A stretch of DNA of 64,000 bases, from the NCBI RefSeq assembly GCF_900626145.1, contig NZ_LR130816.1:86103-150102 (forward strand), written 5' to 3'. The DNA comes from Intestinimonas timonensis (GTDB taxonomy: Bacteria > Bacillota > Clostridia > Oscillospirales > Oscillospiraceae). The notes beneath the pieces were generated by a model that made no database searches, was not told the origin of the DNA, and saw only the letters and a list, made by a program, of their open reading frames with translations. Both the position numbers and the translations under genes were made by a program. Below are positions 7,800 to 16,358 of this stretch, piece by piece. How positions within the stretch are numbered: position 1 is the stretch's first letter; every line of letters starts with the position of its first letter.

Positions 7800-7845
7800 G
7801 GGGACTCAGCAGACGAATCCATCTGCTGAGTCCCCTGTGTTTTGT
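7800..7845 (+). terminator. Hairpin after the SLOG gene
   Basis: A perfect 14-base stem (7800-7813 with 7822-7835) with an 8-base loop, followed by TGTGTTTTG. The T-tract is weak, so termination may be partial and allow readthrough into the coupling-protein gene. Confidence 0.6.
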
Positions 7846-7861
7846 CTGGAGGTGAGTTTTC

Positions 7862-9601
7862 ATGAAACAAAGCTCCAGGGCCGGGGACATTATCCTGGCC
7901 CTGTTTTTCTATGTTCCGGTGGTCTGGGGCGCATTGCTCATTGCCCAATCCTTGGGGCGTGGATTGCCGGAACTTCTTACCAACCTGACAACGGCGCTCC
8001 AGCACCCGCTGGATATCCATTGGACAGACAAAAGCCTGCTGTCCATCCTGATCTGCACCGGCCTCTATATCATGGGCCTATGCGTCTACGCCTCTGAGCA
8101 ACGGCGCACTCGGGACGGTGAGGAGCACGGCTCCGCCGCCTGGGGCTCTCCCCGGCAGGTCAACGCCATGTTCCGCCAAAAAGAGAACAAGATCCTGACC
8201 CGCCATGTCCGCTTGGGCCTGGACACCCACAAACACCGCCGCTCCCTCAACGTCCTGGTTATTGGCGGCAGCGGCGCGGCCAAGACCCGCAGCTATGTGA
8301 AACCAAACATTCTGGAGGCCAACACCAATTATGTCATTACCGACCCGAAAATGGAGGTGCTCACAGCCACCGGAGGGTGGCTGAAAAGCAAGGGATATGA
8401 CATCCGGGTACTCAACCTGGTCAACCTGGAGGATTCGGACGGATACAACCCATTCCGCTATCTGAGAGATGAAAAAGATGTCCTCAAGCTGGTCAATAAC
8501 CTCATTCAAGCTACCACACCAAAGGGCAGCCATGAATCTGATCCGTTTTGGACCAAAGCCGAGACGGCGCTCCTCCAAGCCATCATCCTCATGCTGTTCC
8601 AGGAGGCCCCGGAGTATGAGCAGAACTTCTCCATGGTCATGCGGGTGCTGGAATACGCGGAGGTCCGAGAGGAGGATGACGAGTATCTCTCCCCCCTGGA
8701 TTTACTGTTTCAGGCCATGGAACGGGAGAACCCGGAGAGCGTGGCTCTGCGGCAGTACAAAGTATTCAAGCAGAGCGCAGGCAAGACAGCCAAGAGCATT
8801 CTGGTATCCGCCGCGGTTCGTCTGGCCCCCTTTAACCTACCCCAGATCCGGGCCATCACGGACCACGACGATATGGACCTCTATACCCTGGGAGAAAAGA
8901 AATGCGCTCTCTACGCCGTAATCCCGGACAATGACAACACCTTCAATTTCTTGGTGTCCCTGCTCTATTCCCAGGCGTTTCAGACGCTTTATTACAGCGC
9001 GGACCAGATCCATCATGGGGCGCTACCCCGGCACGTCCACTTTGTATTGGATGAGTTCGCGGCCATGCCGCTGCCAGGGTACACCCGTGAATTGGCCACC
9101 ATGCGTTCCCGTAACATTTCCTCCAGCACCATCATCCAGAATATGGCCCAAATCAAGGAGCTGTACAAGGACTCCTGGGAGACCATCCCCGGCAACTCGG
9201 ACACCATCCTCTATCTGGGCGGCAACGAGCAGAGCACCCATAAGTATATCTCTGAGGCCCTGGGCAAGGCCACCATCGATACAAAGACCCATGGGCAGAC
9301 CAAGGGCAAATCAGGCTCCTACTCCACCAATTTCCAGATGAGCGGACGGGAGCTGCTCGCCCCCGATGAGGTTCGTGCGTTGGATAATCGCTATTGCATC
9401 TTGTTTATCCGGGGAGCAAAACCCGTCATGGACCTAAAGTATGAACTGACCGAGCACCCCGCTATCCGCTACACCGTGGACGGAGGCGGAGCGCCGTATA
9501 TTCACCATGGACACAACACCACACCGGCCATTCCAGGCACACCGTTCTTCCAGGTTATTACTGCCGATGAAACCAACAAAGAAAAGGAGACTGCAGCATG
9601 A
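7862..9601 (+). CDS. Type IV coupling protein (VirD4/TraG/PcfC)
   Basis: The coupling protein is the ATPase that hands the relaxase-DNA complex to the type IV secretion channel at the inner membrane. Two N-terminal membrane segments (about residues 8-30 and 58-78) are followed by the RecA-like ATPase. The P-loop, near residue 140, reads GGSGAAKT rather than the usual G-x4-GK-T/S, so the glycine before the lysine is an alanine. Walker B is VHFVLDEFAAMP near residue 395. SSSTIIQNMAQI and GNEQSTHKYISE are also typical of the family. At 579 residues it is normal in length. The stop overlaps the pilin-gene start (ATGA). Confidence 0.93.
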   Translation: MKQSSRAGDIILALFFYVPVVWGALLIAQSLGRGLPELLTNLTTALQHPLDIHWTDKSLLSILICTGLYIMGLCVYASEQRRTRDGEEHGSAAWGSPRQVNAMFRQKENKILTRHVRLGLDTHKHRRSLNVLVIGGSGAAKTRSYVKPNILEANTNYVITDPKMEVLTATGGWLKSKGYDIRVLNLVNLEDSDGYNPFRYLRDEKDVLKLVNNLIQATTPKGSHESDPFWTKAETALLQAIILMLFQEAPEYEQNFSMVMRVLEYAEVREEDDEYLSPLDLLFQAMERENPESVALRQYKVFKQSAGKTAKSILVSAAVRLAPFNLPQIRAITDHDDMDLYTLGEKKCALYAVIPDNDNTFNFLVSLLYSQAFQTLYYSADQIHHGALPRHVHFVLDEFAAMPLPGYTRELATMRSRNISSSTIIQNMAQIKELYKDSWETIPGNSDTILYLGGNEQSTHKYISEALGKATIDTKTHGQTKGKSGSYSTNFQMSGRELLAPDEVRALDNRYCILFIRGAKPVMDLKYELTEHPAIRYTVDGGGAPYIHHGHNTTPAIPGTPFFQVITADETNKEKETAA

Positions 9602-9924
9602 AACATGATCTGACCACCCGTAAGTATGAGCGCCGCGCACGGAAACTGTACGCCCTGTTTTCCTGCCTCGTTCTGGCGCTGACCGTTATGGTTGTCCCGG
9701 CCTTTGCCGCAGACGATCCGCTGACGGTCGTCAACAACCTTTCCGAGTTCATCTTCTCCCTGATTCGAGCCATCGGCCTGATCCTGCTGGGCTTCGGTGT
9801 CCTCCAGCTGGGCCTGTCCCTCAAGAGCCACGACCCCTCTCAGCGGGCCAACGGCATGCTCACCATCGCTGGCGGCATCGTGATCACCTTCACCAAGGAG
9901 ATCCTCACCCTCATCACCGGCTGA
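9598..9924 (+). CDS. Maff2/VirB2-like small membrane protein
   Basis: A 108-residue protein that fits the Maff2 family, the likely pilin (VirB2/TrbC-like) subunit of Tn1549-type conjugation systems. A basic N-terminus (KYERRARK) leads to a hydrophobic signal segment ending at AFA-AD, a plausible signal peptidase site near residue 38. Two further hydrophobic helices follow, near residues 52-72 and 85-105, separated by a short loop (KSHDPSQRANG). It overlaps the coupling-protein gene by 4 bases. Confidence 0.8.
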   Translation: MKHDLTTRKYERRARKLYALFSCLVLALTVMVVPAFAADDPLTVVNNLSEFIFSLIRAIGLILLGFGVLQLGLSLKSHDPSQRANGMLTIAGGIVITFTKEILTLITG

Positions 9925-9946
9925 TGAACATGAGAATAAAAAAATG

Positions 9947-9981
9947 CCCACCTGCAACCCAGCGCAGCGGTTGCGGGTGGG
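9947..9981 (+). other. Intergenic hairpin before the VirB6-like gene
   Basis: A 13-base stem with one G-T wobble (9947-9959 with 9969-9981) and no T-tract. It could stabilise or mark a processing site in the transfer mRNA; it does not look like a terminator. Confidence 0.45.
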
Positions 9982-9998
9982 AGAGGAGGGACAAAGGA

Positions 9999-10064
9999 AT
10001 GGAGCGTAATCTCACCGCCAGACGGAAACAGAACGAAATGGATTTCGTCCCGACGAGGAGGTGA
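9999..10064 (+). CDS. Possible 21-codon leader peptide
   Basis: A short frame, MERNLTARRKQNEMDFVPTR plus one more arginine, starts at an ATG with GAGGAGG 10 to 15 bases upstream. It stops 5 bases before the VirB6-like gene start, and that gene's ribosome site (GAGGAGGTGA) lies inside its last codons. It could couple translation of the pilin and VirB6-like genes. There is no independent evidence that it is translated. Confidence 0.25.
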   Translation: MERNLTARRKQNEMDFVPTRR

Positions 10065-10069
10065 AATGA

Positions 10070-10915
10070 TTGGGCAGTGGAAACTGGATCGTAGACAATC
10101 TGAATTCCGCCCTGCAGACCTGGAACGACAAACTCGCAGAGATCTGGACCCTGATCAGCACCACCCCGGAGGAATTCAAAGGCGGCGGGATCTGGAACGT
10201 GATCGTCAGCATCAACGGCGCGCTCCAAGCCATCGGCTACGCTCTGCTGGTGCTGTTTTTCGTGATGGGCGTAGTTAAGACCTGCGGCAGCTTTACCGAG
10301 ATCAAGCGCCCAGAGGTGGCCTTCAAGTGCTTTATCCGCTTTGTATTGGCCCAGGCGGCAGTGACCTATGGCATGGAACTGATGAACGCCCTGTTCCGAA
10401 TAGCCCAGGGTGCAGTATCCACCATCATGGACGCATCCGGCATGACTGCCATGTCGCCCACTACACTCCCGGAGGAACTCATTACCGCCATTGAAAGTGT
10501 AGGACTGTTGGAATCCATCCCCCTCTGGGCGGTCACTCTGCTGGGGTCTTTGTTTATCTGGGTTCTCTCCCTCATTATGATCCTGACCGTCTATTCCCGC
10601 TTTTTCAAACTCTACATGGCAACCGCTATCGCGCCCATCCCTCTGTCCAGTTTTGCGGGACAGCCCTCCAGCAGCATCGGCGTCGCTTTTCTTAAAAGCT
10701 ATGCCGCCATCTGTCTGGAGGGCTGTATCATTGTATTGGCCTGTGTTATTTTTTCGCAGTTTGCTTCTGCACCGCCCGCTGTGGGGGATGCTTCCACAGC
10801 ACCAGCCACGCTGGTCTGGAACTACATTGGAGAATTGATCTTCAATATGCTGGTGCTGGTAGGCTCAATCAAGATGAGCGACCGGATCATCCGGGAATTG
10901 ATGGGGCTTGGTTAG
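10070..10915 (+). CDS. VirB6/TrbL-like polytopic membrane protein
   Basis: A 281-residue inner-membrane channel component of the conjugation apparatus. About six hydrophobic segments are visible, for example IGYALLVLFFVMGVV, SIPLWAVTLLGSLFIWVLSLIMIL and GCIIVLACVIF. The N-terminal amphipathic stretch (NLNSALQTWNDKLAEIW) and the loop FKLYMATAIAPIPLSSFAG are typical of the VirB6/TrbL-like protein of Tn1549-type elements. The TTG at 10070 was chosen because it follows GAGGAGGTGA at proper spacing; the neighbouring ATG at 10066 is in another frame. Its stop overlaps that of the opposing gene downstream. Confidence 0.8.
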   Translation: MGSGNWIVDNLNSALQTWNDKLAEIWTLISTTPEEFKGGGIWNVIVSINGALQAIGYALLVLFFVMGVVKTCGSFTEIKRPEVAFKCFIRFVLAQAAVTYGMELMNALFRIAQGAVSTIMDASGMTAMSPTTLPEELITAIESVGLLESIPLWAVTLLGSLFIWVLSLIMILTVYSRFFKLYMATAIAPIPLSSFAGQPSSSIGVAFLKSYAAICLEGCIIVLACVIFSQFASAPPAVGDASTAPATLVWNYIGELIFNMLVLVGSIKMSDRIIRELMGLG

Positions 10916-11274
10916 TCATCGTCAAACAGGTCGTCCACCCGGATCTTATATCCACCATCCGGTTCTGGTTCCCCATACATTTGTGCCTCCCACATACGGT
11001 TGCGCACAATAAGTTCCAGCATCTTGTCCTCTCTCCGCCGAAGCAGAATGCCACGAACCTTCCGAATCAGGGAAACTACCCAGGATAGGACTACCACCGC
11101 CAGCAGCGCATACCAGATGACGTTGGCCAGAGTCTGGTGGGCATAATACCATTCATGGAACACGGTGGGGACGACCAGCGCATATAGCAGTGGAATGGTC
11201 AGGCGAAACACGGCTGCCAACCGGAACACAATGGAGAGAAAAATCATCACGATCCCGAGCATCAAGTATACCAT
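10912..11274 (-). CDS. Small membrane protein encoded against the transfer operon
   Basis: A 120-residue protein of unknown function with three hydrophobic segments (near residues 3-20, 22-38 and 53-72). A cytosolic-looking tail is basic (RKVRGILLRRREDK) and then acidic, ending in DDLFDDD. The ATG at 11274 follows AAGGGAG with good spacing; an upstream ATG at 11313 lacks one. It converges on the VirB6-like gene with overlapping stop codons and is the only minus-strand gene within the secretion operon. An entry-exclusion or regulatory role is possible, but nothing in the sequence proves it. Confidence 0.6.
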   Translation of the reverse strand: MVYLMLGIVMIFLSIVFRLAAVFRLTIPLLYALVVPTVFHEWYYAHQTLANVIWYALLAVVVLSWVVSLIRKVRGILLRRREDKMLELIVRNRMWEAQMYGEPEPDGGYKIRVDDLFDDD

Positions 11275-11376
11275 GCGCTCCACTCCCTTTCTAAGTTGAG
11301 CAAATGGTACCATAGCCGGGCAGGCTTTGCAACGGTCTGTCCATGAAAACTAAGCAGAAATGTAGGAGGTGAGACC

Positions 11377-11730
11377 TTGGAGGTCCGCATCAATAAAGAA
11401 GTACGGAATTATCAGGAAAGTCTATTTTTTGGCCTGTCCCTGCGGCAATTTTTGTTTGCCCTTCTGGCTGTTCTGGTGGCGCTAGTCGTGTACTTTTGCC
11501 TGCATCCTGTTCTTGGGACAGGCGAGATCGGCTGGGTGTGCATCCTAGCCGCGTTTCCCTTTGCCCTGGGCGGTTTTTTCACCTACAACGGCATGACCCT
11601 GGAACGCTTTCTCATGGCTTATATCCGCTCGGAATTTCTCATGCCCAAACGGCTCTTATTCCGAACGGAGGATCTCTATGTCAAACTCATGGAACACGCA
11701 TCAATAAAGGAGGCCATCCGACTTGATTAA
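11377..11730 (+). CDS. PrgI family protein (VirB3-like)
   Basis: A 117-residue PrgI-family membrane protein, the counterpart of VirB3, which associates with the VirB4 ATPase. It starts with the conserved EVRINKEVRNYQESLFFGLSL segment. Two hydrophobic helices follow (about residues 25-45 and 50-70), then the soluble NGMTLERFLMAYIRSEFL stretch. The start is a TTG at 11377 preceded by AGGAGGTGAG. It overlaps the VirB4 gene by 8 bases, as is usual for this pair. Confidence 0.88.
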   Translation: MEVRINKEVRNYQESLFFGLSLRQFLFALLAVLVALVVYFCLHPVLGTGEIGWVCILAAFPFALGGFFTYNGMTLERFLMAYIRSEFLMPKRLLFRTEDLYVKLMEHASIKEAIRLD

Positions 11731-14059
11731 GACCCTTCAAAATACACTGAAGCAGGACAAAGAGCACCTTTCGGTGCCCAAGTCCGTACAGGATACCATC
11801 CCCATCCGCCGTCTCTGGCCGGATGGGCTTTTTCAGTTTGGCGGGAAATTCTCGAAAACCGTCCGCTTTTCCGACATCAATTACGCCATCGCTTCCAAAG
11901 AGGACAAGACCTCCATGTTCCTGGGCTACTCGGAACTGCTCAATGCCCTGGACACCGGCTCTACCACCAAAATCACCATTAACAACAAACGGCTCAACCG
12001 CCGCAACTTTGAGCAGGAAATCCTGATCCCGCCCCAGGGGGACCATCTGGACGGGGGCCGTTCGGAGTACAACGCCATGCTGCTGGACAAGGTCACCGAC
12101 TCCTCCAACAGCATGGTGCAGGAGCGATATGTCACAGTATCCGCCCATAAGAAAACGCCCGAGGAGGCACGCACCTTCTTTGACCGGGTCATGAATGATG
12201 TGACTACCCGGCTCAATCACCTGGATTCCCACTGTGAGGAGCTGGACGCGGTGGAGCGGCTGCGTGTGCTCCACGACTTTTACCGGGTGGGCGAGGAGTC
12301 CCGGTTCCATATCGATCTGCGGGAGTGCATGAAAACGGGACGCTCCTTCAAGGACACCATCTGCCCGGACAGCATGGAGTTCCGGAAAGACCACTTCATC
12401 ATGGGCGATAAATATGGCCGGGCCATGTTCCTCAAAGAGTATGCCAGCTACATTAAGGACTCCATGATCAATGAGCTCACCAGCCTGAACCGCACCATGA
12501 TGCTGTCCATCGACGTGATCCCTGTCCCCACCGACGAGGCTGTGCGGGAGATGCAGAACCGCCTGCTGGGGGTGGAAACCAACGTCACCAACTGGCAGCG
12601 GCGGCAGAACAGCAACAACAACTTCTCTGCGGTGGTGCCCTACGACCTGGAGCAGCAGCGGAAAGAGACGCGGGAAATGCTGGATGACCTGACCACACGG
12701 GATCAGCGGATGATGTTCGCTGTGGTGACTCTGGTGCATCTGGCCGACAGTAAGGAGGAGCTGGACAGCGACACAGAGACCCTTCAGTCCATCGCGCGCA
12801 AGCATCTGTGTCAGCTGACCACCTTGAACTGGCAGCAGGACGCGGGCCTTGTCACCGCCCTCCCCATGGGGCTGCGGCGGATCGATGCCCTGCGGACCCT
12901 GACCACCGAGGCCCTGGCCGTCCTCATGCCCTTCAAAGCCCAGGAGATCCGGGACCGGGGCGGCATCTACTACGGCCAGAATGTCATCAGCAAAAATCTC
13001 ATCATTGCCGACCGCAAGCAGCTCCTCAACGGCAACGGATTTGTTCTGGGTGTGTCCGGCTCCGGCAAATCCTTTACCGCCAAGCGGGAGATCACCGCCC
13101 TGGCCCTCTCTACCCAGGATGACATCCTGATCATCGATCCGGAAAGTGAGTATCGGCCCCTAGTGGAGGGGCTAGGCGGCGAGGTGGTGGAGATCTCGGC
13201 CACTTCCAGCAACCACATCAACGCCATGGACATGGAGCAGGGCTATGGCGAGGGCGAAAACCCCATGGTGCTGAAATCGGAGTTCCTGCTTTCTCTCTGT
13301 GAGCAGTCTGTGGGGGCCGGAAAACTGTCTGCCAAGGAGAAGTCCATCATCGACCGCTGTACGGCACAGTGCTACCACGACTATGTGCGGGACGGCTGCC
13401 GGGGCCAGGCCCCCACACTCCAGGACTTTCACGCCGAACTGCTGCGCCAGCCGGAGGCCGAGGCGCGGGACGTGGCTCTGGCACTGGAACTGTTCACGGA
13501 GGGCAGTCTCAACACCTTTGCCAAACCCACCAATGTAGACATGAGCTCACGCATCGCCTGCTATGATATCCGGAAGCTGGGCAAACAGCTGCTCTCCATG
13601 GGCATGCTGGTGATCCTGGACAGCTTTCTCAACCGGATCACCCGCAACCGACGCCTGGGGCGGAATACCTGGATCTATATCGATGAGATCTATCTGCTGT
13701 TCCAGCATGAGTACAGCGCCAACTTTCTGTTCACCCTTTGGAAGCGAGTGCGGAAGTACGGTGCCTGCTGCACCGGCCTGACCCAGAATGTGGACGATCT
13801 GCTCCAGTCCCACACGGCCCGGACCATGCTGGCCAACAGCGAGTTCCTGGTCATGCTCAACCAGGCCAGCACCGACCGGCTGGAGCTGGCCCGGCTGCTG
13901 AACATCTCCGACAACCAGCTCTCCTACATCACCAATGTGGACTTTGGACGGGGTCTCATCAAGTGCGGCAGCGCCATTGTGCCCTTCATGGACAATTTCC
14001 CTCGTCATACGCAGCTCTATAAACTGATGACCACCAAGCCCTCTGACTTGGCCGCGTAA
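11723..14059 (+). CDS. VirB4-like conjugation ATPase
   Basis: The 778-residue ATPase that energises assembly and transport by the type IV secretion system at the inner membrane. The N-terminal 400 residues form the VirB4/CagE-type domain. The C-terminal ATPase carries Walker A GVSGSGKSF near residue 442 and Walker B WIYIDEIYLLF near residue 650. TGLTQNVDDLLQS, the conserved arginine/glutamine region of the family, follows. The start is a TTG at 11723 with AAAGGAGG upstream, overlapping prgI. A strong GC hairpin follows the stop. Confidence 0.95.
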   Translation: MIKTLQNTLKQDKEHLSVPKSVQDTIPIRRLWPDGLFQFGGKFSKTVRFSDINYAIASKEDKTSMFLGYSELLNALDTGSTTKITINNKRLNRRNFEQEILIPPQGDHLDGGRSEYNAMLLDKVTDSSNSMVQERYVTVSAHKKTPEEARTFFDRVMNDVTTRLNHLDSHCEELDAVERLRVLHDFYRVGEESRFHIDLRECMKTGRSFKDTICPDSMEFRKDHFIMGDKYGRAMFLKEYASYIKDSMINELTSLNRTMMLSIDVIPVPTDEAVREMQNRLLGVETNVTNWQRRQNSNNNFSAVVPYDLEQQRKETREMLDDLTTRDQRMMFAVVTLVHLADSKEELDSDTETLQSIARKHLCQLTTLNWQQDAGLVTALPMGLRRIDALRTLTTEALAVLMPFKAQEIRDRGGIYYGQNVISKNLIIADRKQLLNGNGFVLGVSGSGKSFTAKREITALALSTQDDILIIDPESEYRPLVEGLGGEVVEISATSSNHINAMDMEQGYGEGENPMVLKSEFLLSLCEQSVGAGKLSAKEKSIIDRCTAQCYHDYVRDGCRGQAPTLQDFHAELLRQPEAEARDVALALELFTEGSLNTFAKPTNVDMSSRIACYDIRKLGKQLLSMGMLVILDSFLNRITRNRRLGRNTWIYIDEIYLLFQHEYSANFLFTLWKRVRKYGACCTGLTQNVDDLLQSHTARTMLANSEFLVMLNQASTDRLELARLLNISDNQLSYITNVDFGRGLIKCGSAIVPFMDNFPRHTQLYKLMTTKPSDLAA

Positions 14060-14067
14060 TAAAACCA

Positions 14068-14089
14068 GGGAGGGGCCAAGGCCCCTCCC
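14068..14089 (+). other. GC-rich hairpin between virB4 and the NlpC/P60 gene
   Basis: A 10-base perfect stem, GGGAGGGGCC paired with GGCCCCTCCC across a 2-base loop, extended outward by CCAGG/CCTGG. With no T-tract it is more likely an mRNA-stability or attenuation element than a terminator. Confidence 0.5.
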
Positions 14090-14101
14090 TCCTGGATCGA
14101 G

Positions 14102-16222
14102 GTGAGATATATCGATAAAATCAAAGAGAAACCCCAGGTGCAGCACACTTTGAAAGAACGGGTCAAGTCCGTACCGAAGGAATTGATCCGGCGGGGGCTG
14201 GACGATGGCACAGAACGCCTGCGGGGCCAGCTGCGGGACACGGCCCAACACGGCCAACGGGATAACTTCGGCGGTGACCAGCTGGGCGATGCCGAGGTGA
14301 GCGGTGTCAAACGGGCGGAGCAGCTGGCCGAGCGTCTGCTGGGAAAACGAAAGAAAGGTGCAAAGCACACCCCGGATGCAGGCCCGGACAGATACCCTGG
14401 CAGTCATGATACTCCGGAAGCCGCAAAGCCAAGAGATGACAGTATTCTGCCTCCAAAGGACCGCCTTCGCAAAAAGGAAGCGGGAGATCCGCTCCGGGCG
14501 CAGAGTGCGGGCAGAAGCCGCCCCCAGCCGCAGTCCGCACTCCAAACGCCTCAAAAAAGAAATATCAAGACCAAGGACGCCTATCTGAAGATGCAAGCCG
14601 ATCCCGCGTCTGTCACACCGCCAAGCGCCTTGCAGCAGGGAAAAGCGTCCTTTGTGCGGGAGCGCCAGGGCATCCTTCTCCACAGCAGGAAACTAGAACG
14701 GCGCTTGCCCGCAAGAGAGGACGGCCCCTCGGCAGCTTCTCCCTCGGGAAAACGGCCACAAGGTATAGAGGCCCGCAAGCAGCCACATCAGGTGTCTGGG
14801 CAGACAGGTGGTTCTCGTGTGCAGTCCCGGCCTCACGGGGAGACCTCCAGGCAGGCTATGGGCAGCACCGCAAAGACGGCAGTAAAAGAACGAGGCGTGC
14901 CGGTCAAATCGGCTGGCCATCCCATTCGCAAAACGGCTGGAATTGGAAAGCCGGGTGGGAAACCGCCTGTAAGAGCGTTTCCGGCCCGACAGGCCCGCCG
15001 TGCGGCGGAGGCGGGAGCCAGACTGGCGCGAACTCAAAAGGCCGCAAAGGCAACCCGTGTGACCGCCAGGCAGGCCGCACAGGCGGCAAATCGTGCGCTC
15101 CGCGCCGTGATCGGGGCAGCTAAGGCTCTGGCCGCCGCGGCCACAGCAGGCGGTGGAGTAGTGATTGCGGTGGTGGTTGTCATCTGTCTGTGCGGCATCA
15201 TCCTCGCCTCACCGCTAGGCATCTTTTTTGCCGGGCCTGATGAAACAACCGGGGCCATCTCTCCCGCCCAGGCGGTGGCACAGATCAACGGCGAATTGGG
15301 AGAGAAGATCTCCAGTATGCAGGCGGAGGGTGGATATGATACGCTGGAGATCCAGGGACAGCCGCCCCCCTGGTCTGATATTCTGGCGGTGTTTGCCGCC
15401 AAAACGGCGGGCGCTTCTGATGGAACGACTGTGGCGATATTGGACGCGGCCAATGTGGAGGCCCTGCGCACAGTTTTCTGGGACATGATAAAACTTACCT
15501 CTACCCCCAGTGAGGTGGAGCATCCCGCCTCCGGAGACACTCCGGCCTGGACAGAGCAAATACTCACTGTGACGATCACCGCCAGGACGCCGGATGATAT
15601 GCGGGTATTTTATTCTTTCACAGAGGAACAGAACAAAGCTCTGGATGAACTGCTGGAAAATTCCGACATGCTGGCTGCCTTGGCCGGGGATCTCACGATC
15701 TCAGACGCCACAGCAAAGAAGCTGCTGGCTGAGCTGCCCACTGACCTGAACCCGGAGCGCCGGGCTGTGGTGGAGACCGCCTGCAGACTGGTAGGCAAGG
15801 TCAACTACTTCTGGGGTGGGAAGTCCCTAGTGATTGGCTGGGACTCCCGCTGGGGCCAGCTCGCCAAGGTATGGGCGGACGGCAGCTCGACTACTGGAAC
15901 CTACCTGCCTTACGGGCTAGATTGCAGTGGATTCGTCGATTGGGTATTTTACAATGTTACTGATGGAGAGTACGTCATAGGCCACGGCGGCGGTGCCCAC
16001 ATGCAGCACACCTACTGTACCCCCATCTCGTGGAATGAGGCCCAGCCCGGCGATCTGGTGTTCTATCCCGATGATGAGCATGTGGGAATCGTAGGTGGCA
16101 GAGATGAAAGCGGAAACATGCTCATCATCCACTGTGCGTTCAGCCAAAATAATGTGGTGATCACCGGCCTGGATGGCTTTACTTCCATTGGCAGGCCAGT
16201 CTATTACAATAAATCGTATTAA
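14102..16222 (+). CDS. Membrane-anchored NlpC/P60 hydrolase (CD1108-like)
   Basis: A 706-residue protein of the CD1108 family of mobile elements, the likely peptidoglycan hydrolase that opens the cell wall for the conjugation channel. The first 330 residues are highly basic and of low complexity, rich in RQA/ARA repeats just before the membrane. One transmembrane helix lies near residues 348-372 (GGGVVIAVVVVICLCGIIL). The external part ends in an NlpC/P60 domain with the catalytic cysteine in LDCSGFVDWV near residue 607 and its partner histidine in DDEHVGIV near 660. The GTG at 14102 is the start, but its ribosome site is weak. A terminator follows. Confidence 0.85.
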   Translation: MRYIDKIKEKPQVQHTLKERVKSVPKELIRRGLDDGTERLRGQLRDTAQHGQRDNFGGDQLGDAEVSGVKRAEQLAERLLGKRKKGAKHTPDAGPDRYPGSHDTPEAAKPRDDSILPPKDRLRKKEAGDPLRAQSAGRSRPQPQSALQTPQKRNIKTKDAYLKMQADPASVTPPSALQQGKASFVRERQGILLHSRKLERRLPAREDGPSAASPSGKRPQGIEARKQPHQVSGQTGGSRVQSRPHGETSRQAMGSTAKTAVKERGVPVKSAGHPIRKTAGIGKPGGKPPVRAFPARQARRAAEAGARLARTQKAAKATRVTARQAAQAANRALRAVIGAAKALAAAATAGGGVVIAVVVVICLCGIILASPLGIFFAGPDETTGAISPAQAVAQINGELGEKISSMQAEGGYDTLEIQGQPPPWSDILAVFAAKTAGASDGTTVAILDAANVEALRTVFWDMIKLTSTPSEVEHPASGDTPAWTEQILTVTITARTPDDMRVFYSFTEEQNKALDELLENSDMLAALAGDLTISDATAKKLLAELPTDLNPERRAVVETACRLVGKVNYFWGGKSLVIGWDSRWGQLAKVWADGSSTTGTYLPYGLDCSGFVDWVFYNVTDGEYVIGHGGGAHMQHTYCTPISWNEAQPGDLVFYPDDEHVGIVGGRDESGNMLIIHCAFSQNNVVITGLDGFTSIGRPVYYNKSY

Positions 16223-16226
16223 AGGT

Positions 16227-16272
16227 TTGAGAGAGGGCATAATTATATGCTCTCTCTCAAAATTATATAGTT
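16227..16272 (+). terminator. Terminator ending the transfer operon
   Basis: TTGAGAGAGG-GCAT pairs with ATGC-TCTCTCTCAA (16227-16240 with 16247-16260) around a 6-base loop, followed by the AT-rich AATTATATAGTTTTG. It closes the conjugation operon and marks the edge of the lower-GC minus-strand cargo. The remaining bases to 16358 show no gene. Confidence 0.65.
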
Positions 16273-16358
16273 TTGTATACAGTGACGAATACTGGTACCA
16301 TTACCTCCTGCTAGAGACATACGGTTAATTGACTCATCCCATAGTGATACATAGGGAT

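Noticed and set aside
11687..12805. A 372-codon minus-strand frame
   Set aside because: Antisense to the N-terminal domain of VirB4, with no ribosome site and shadow-type composition.
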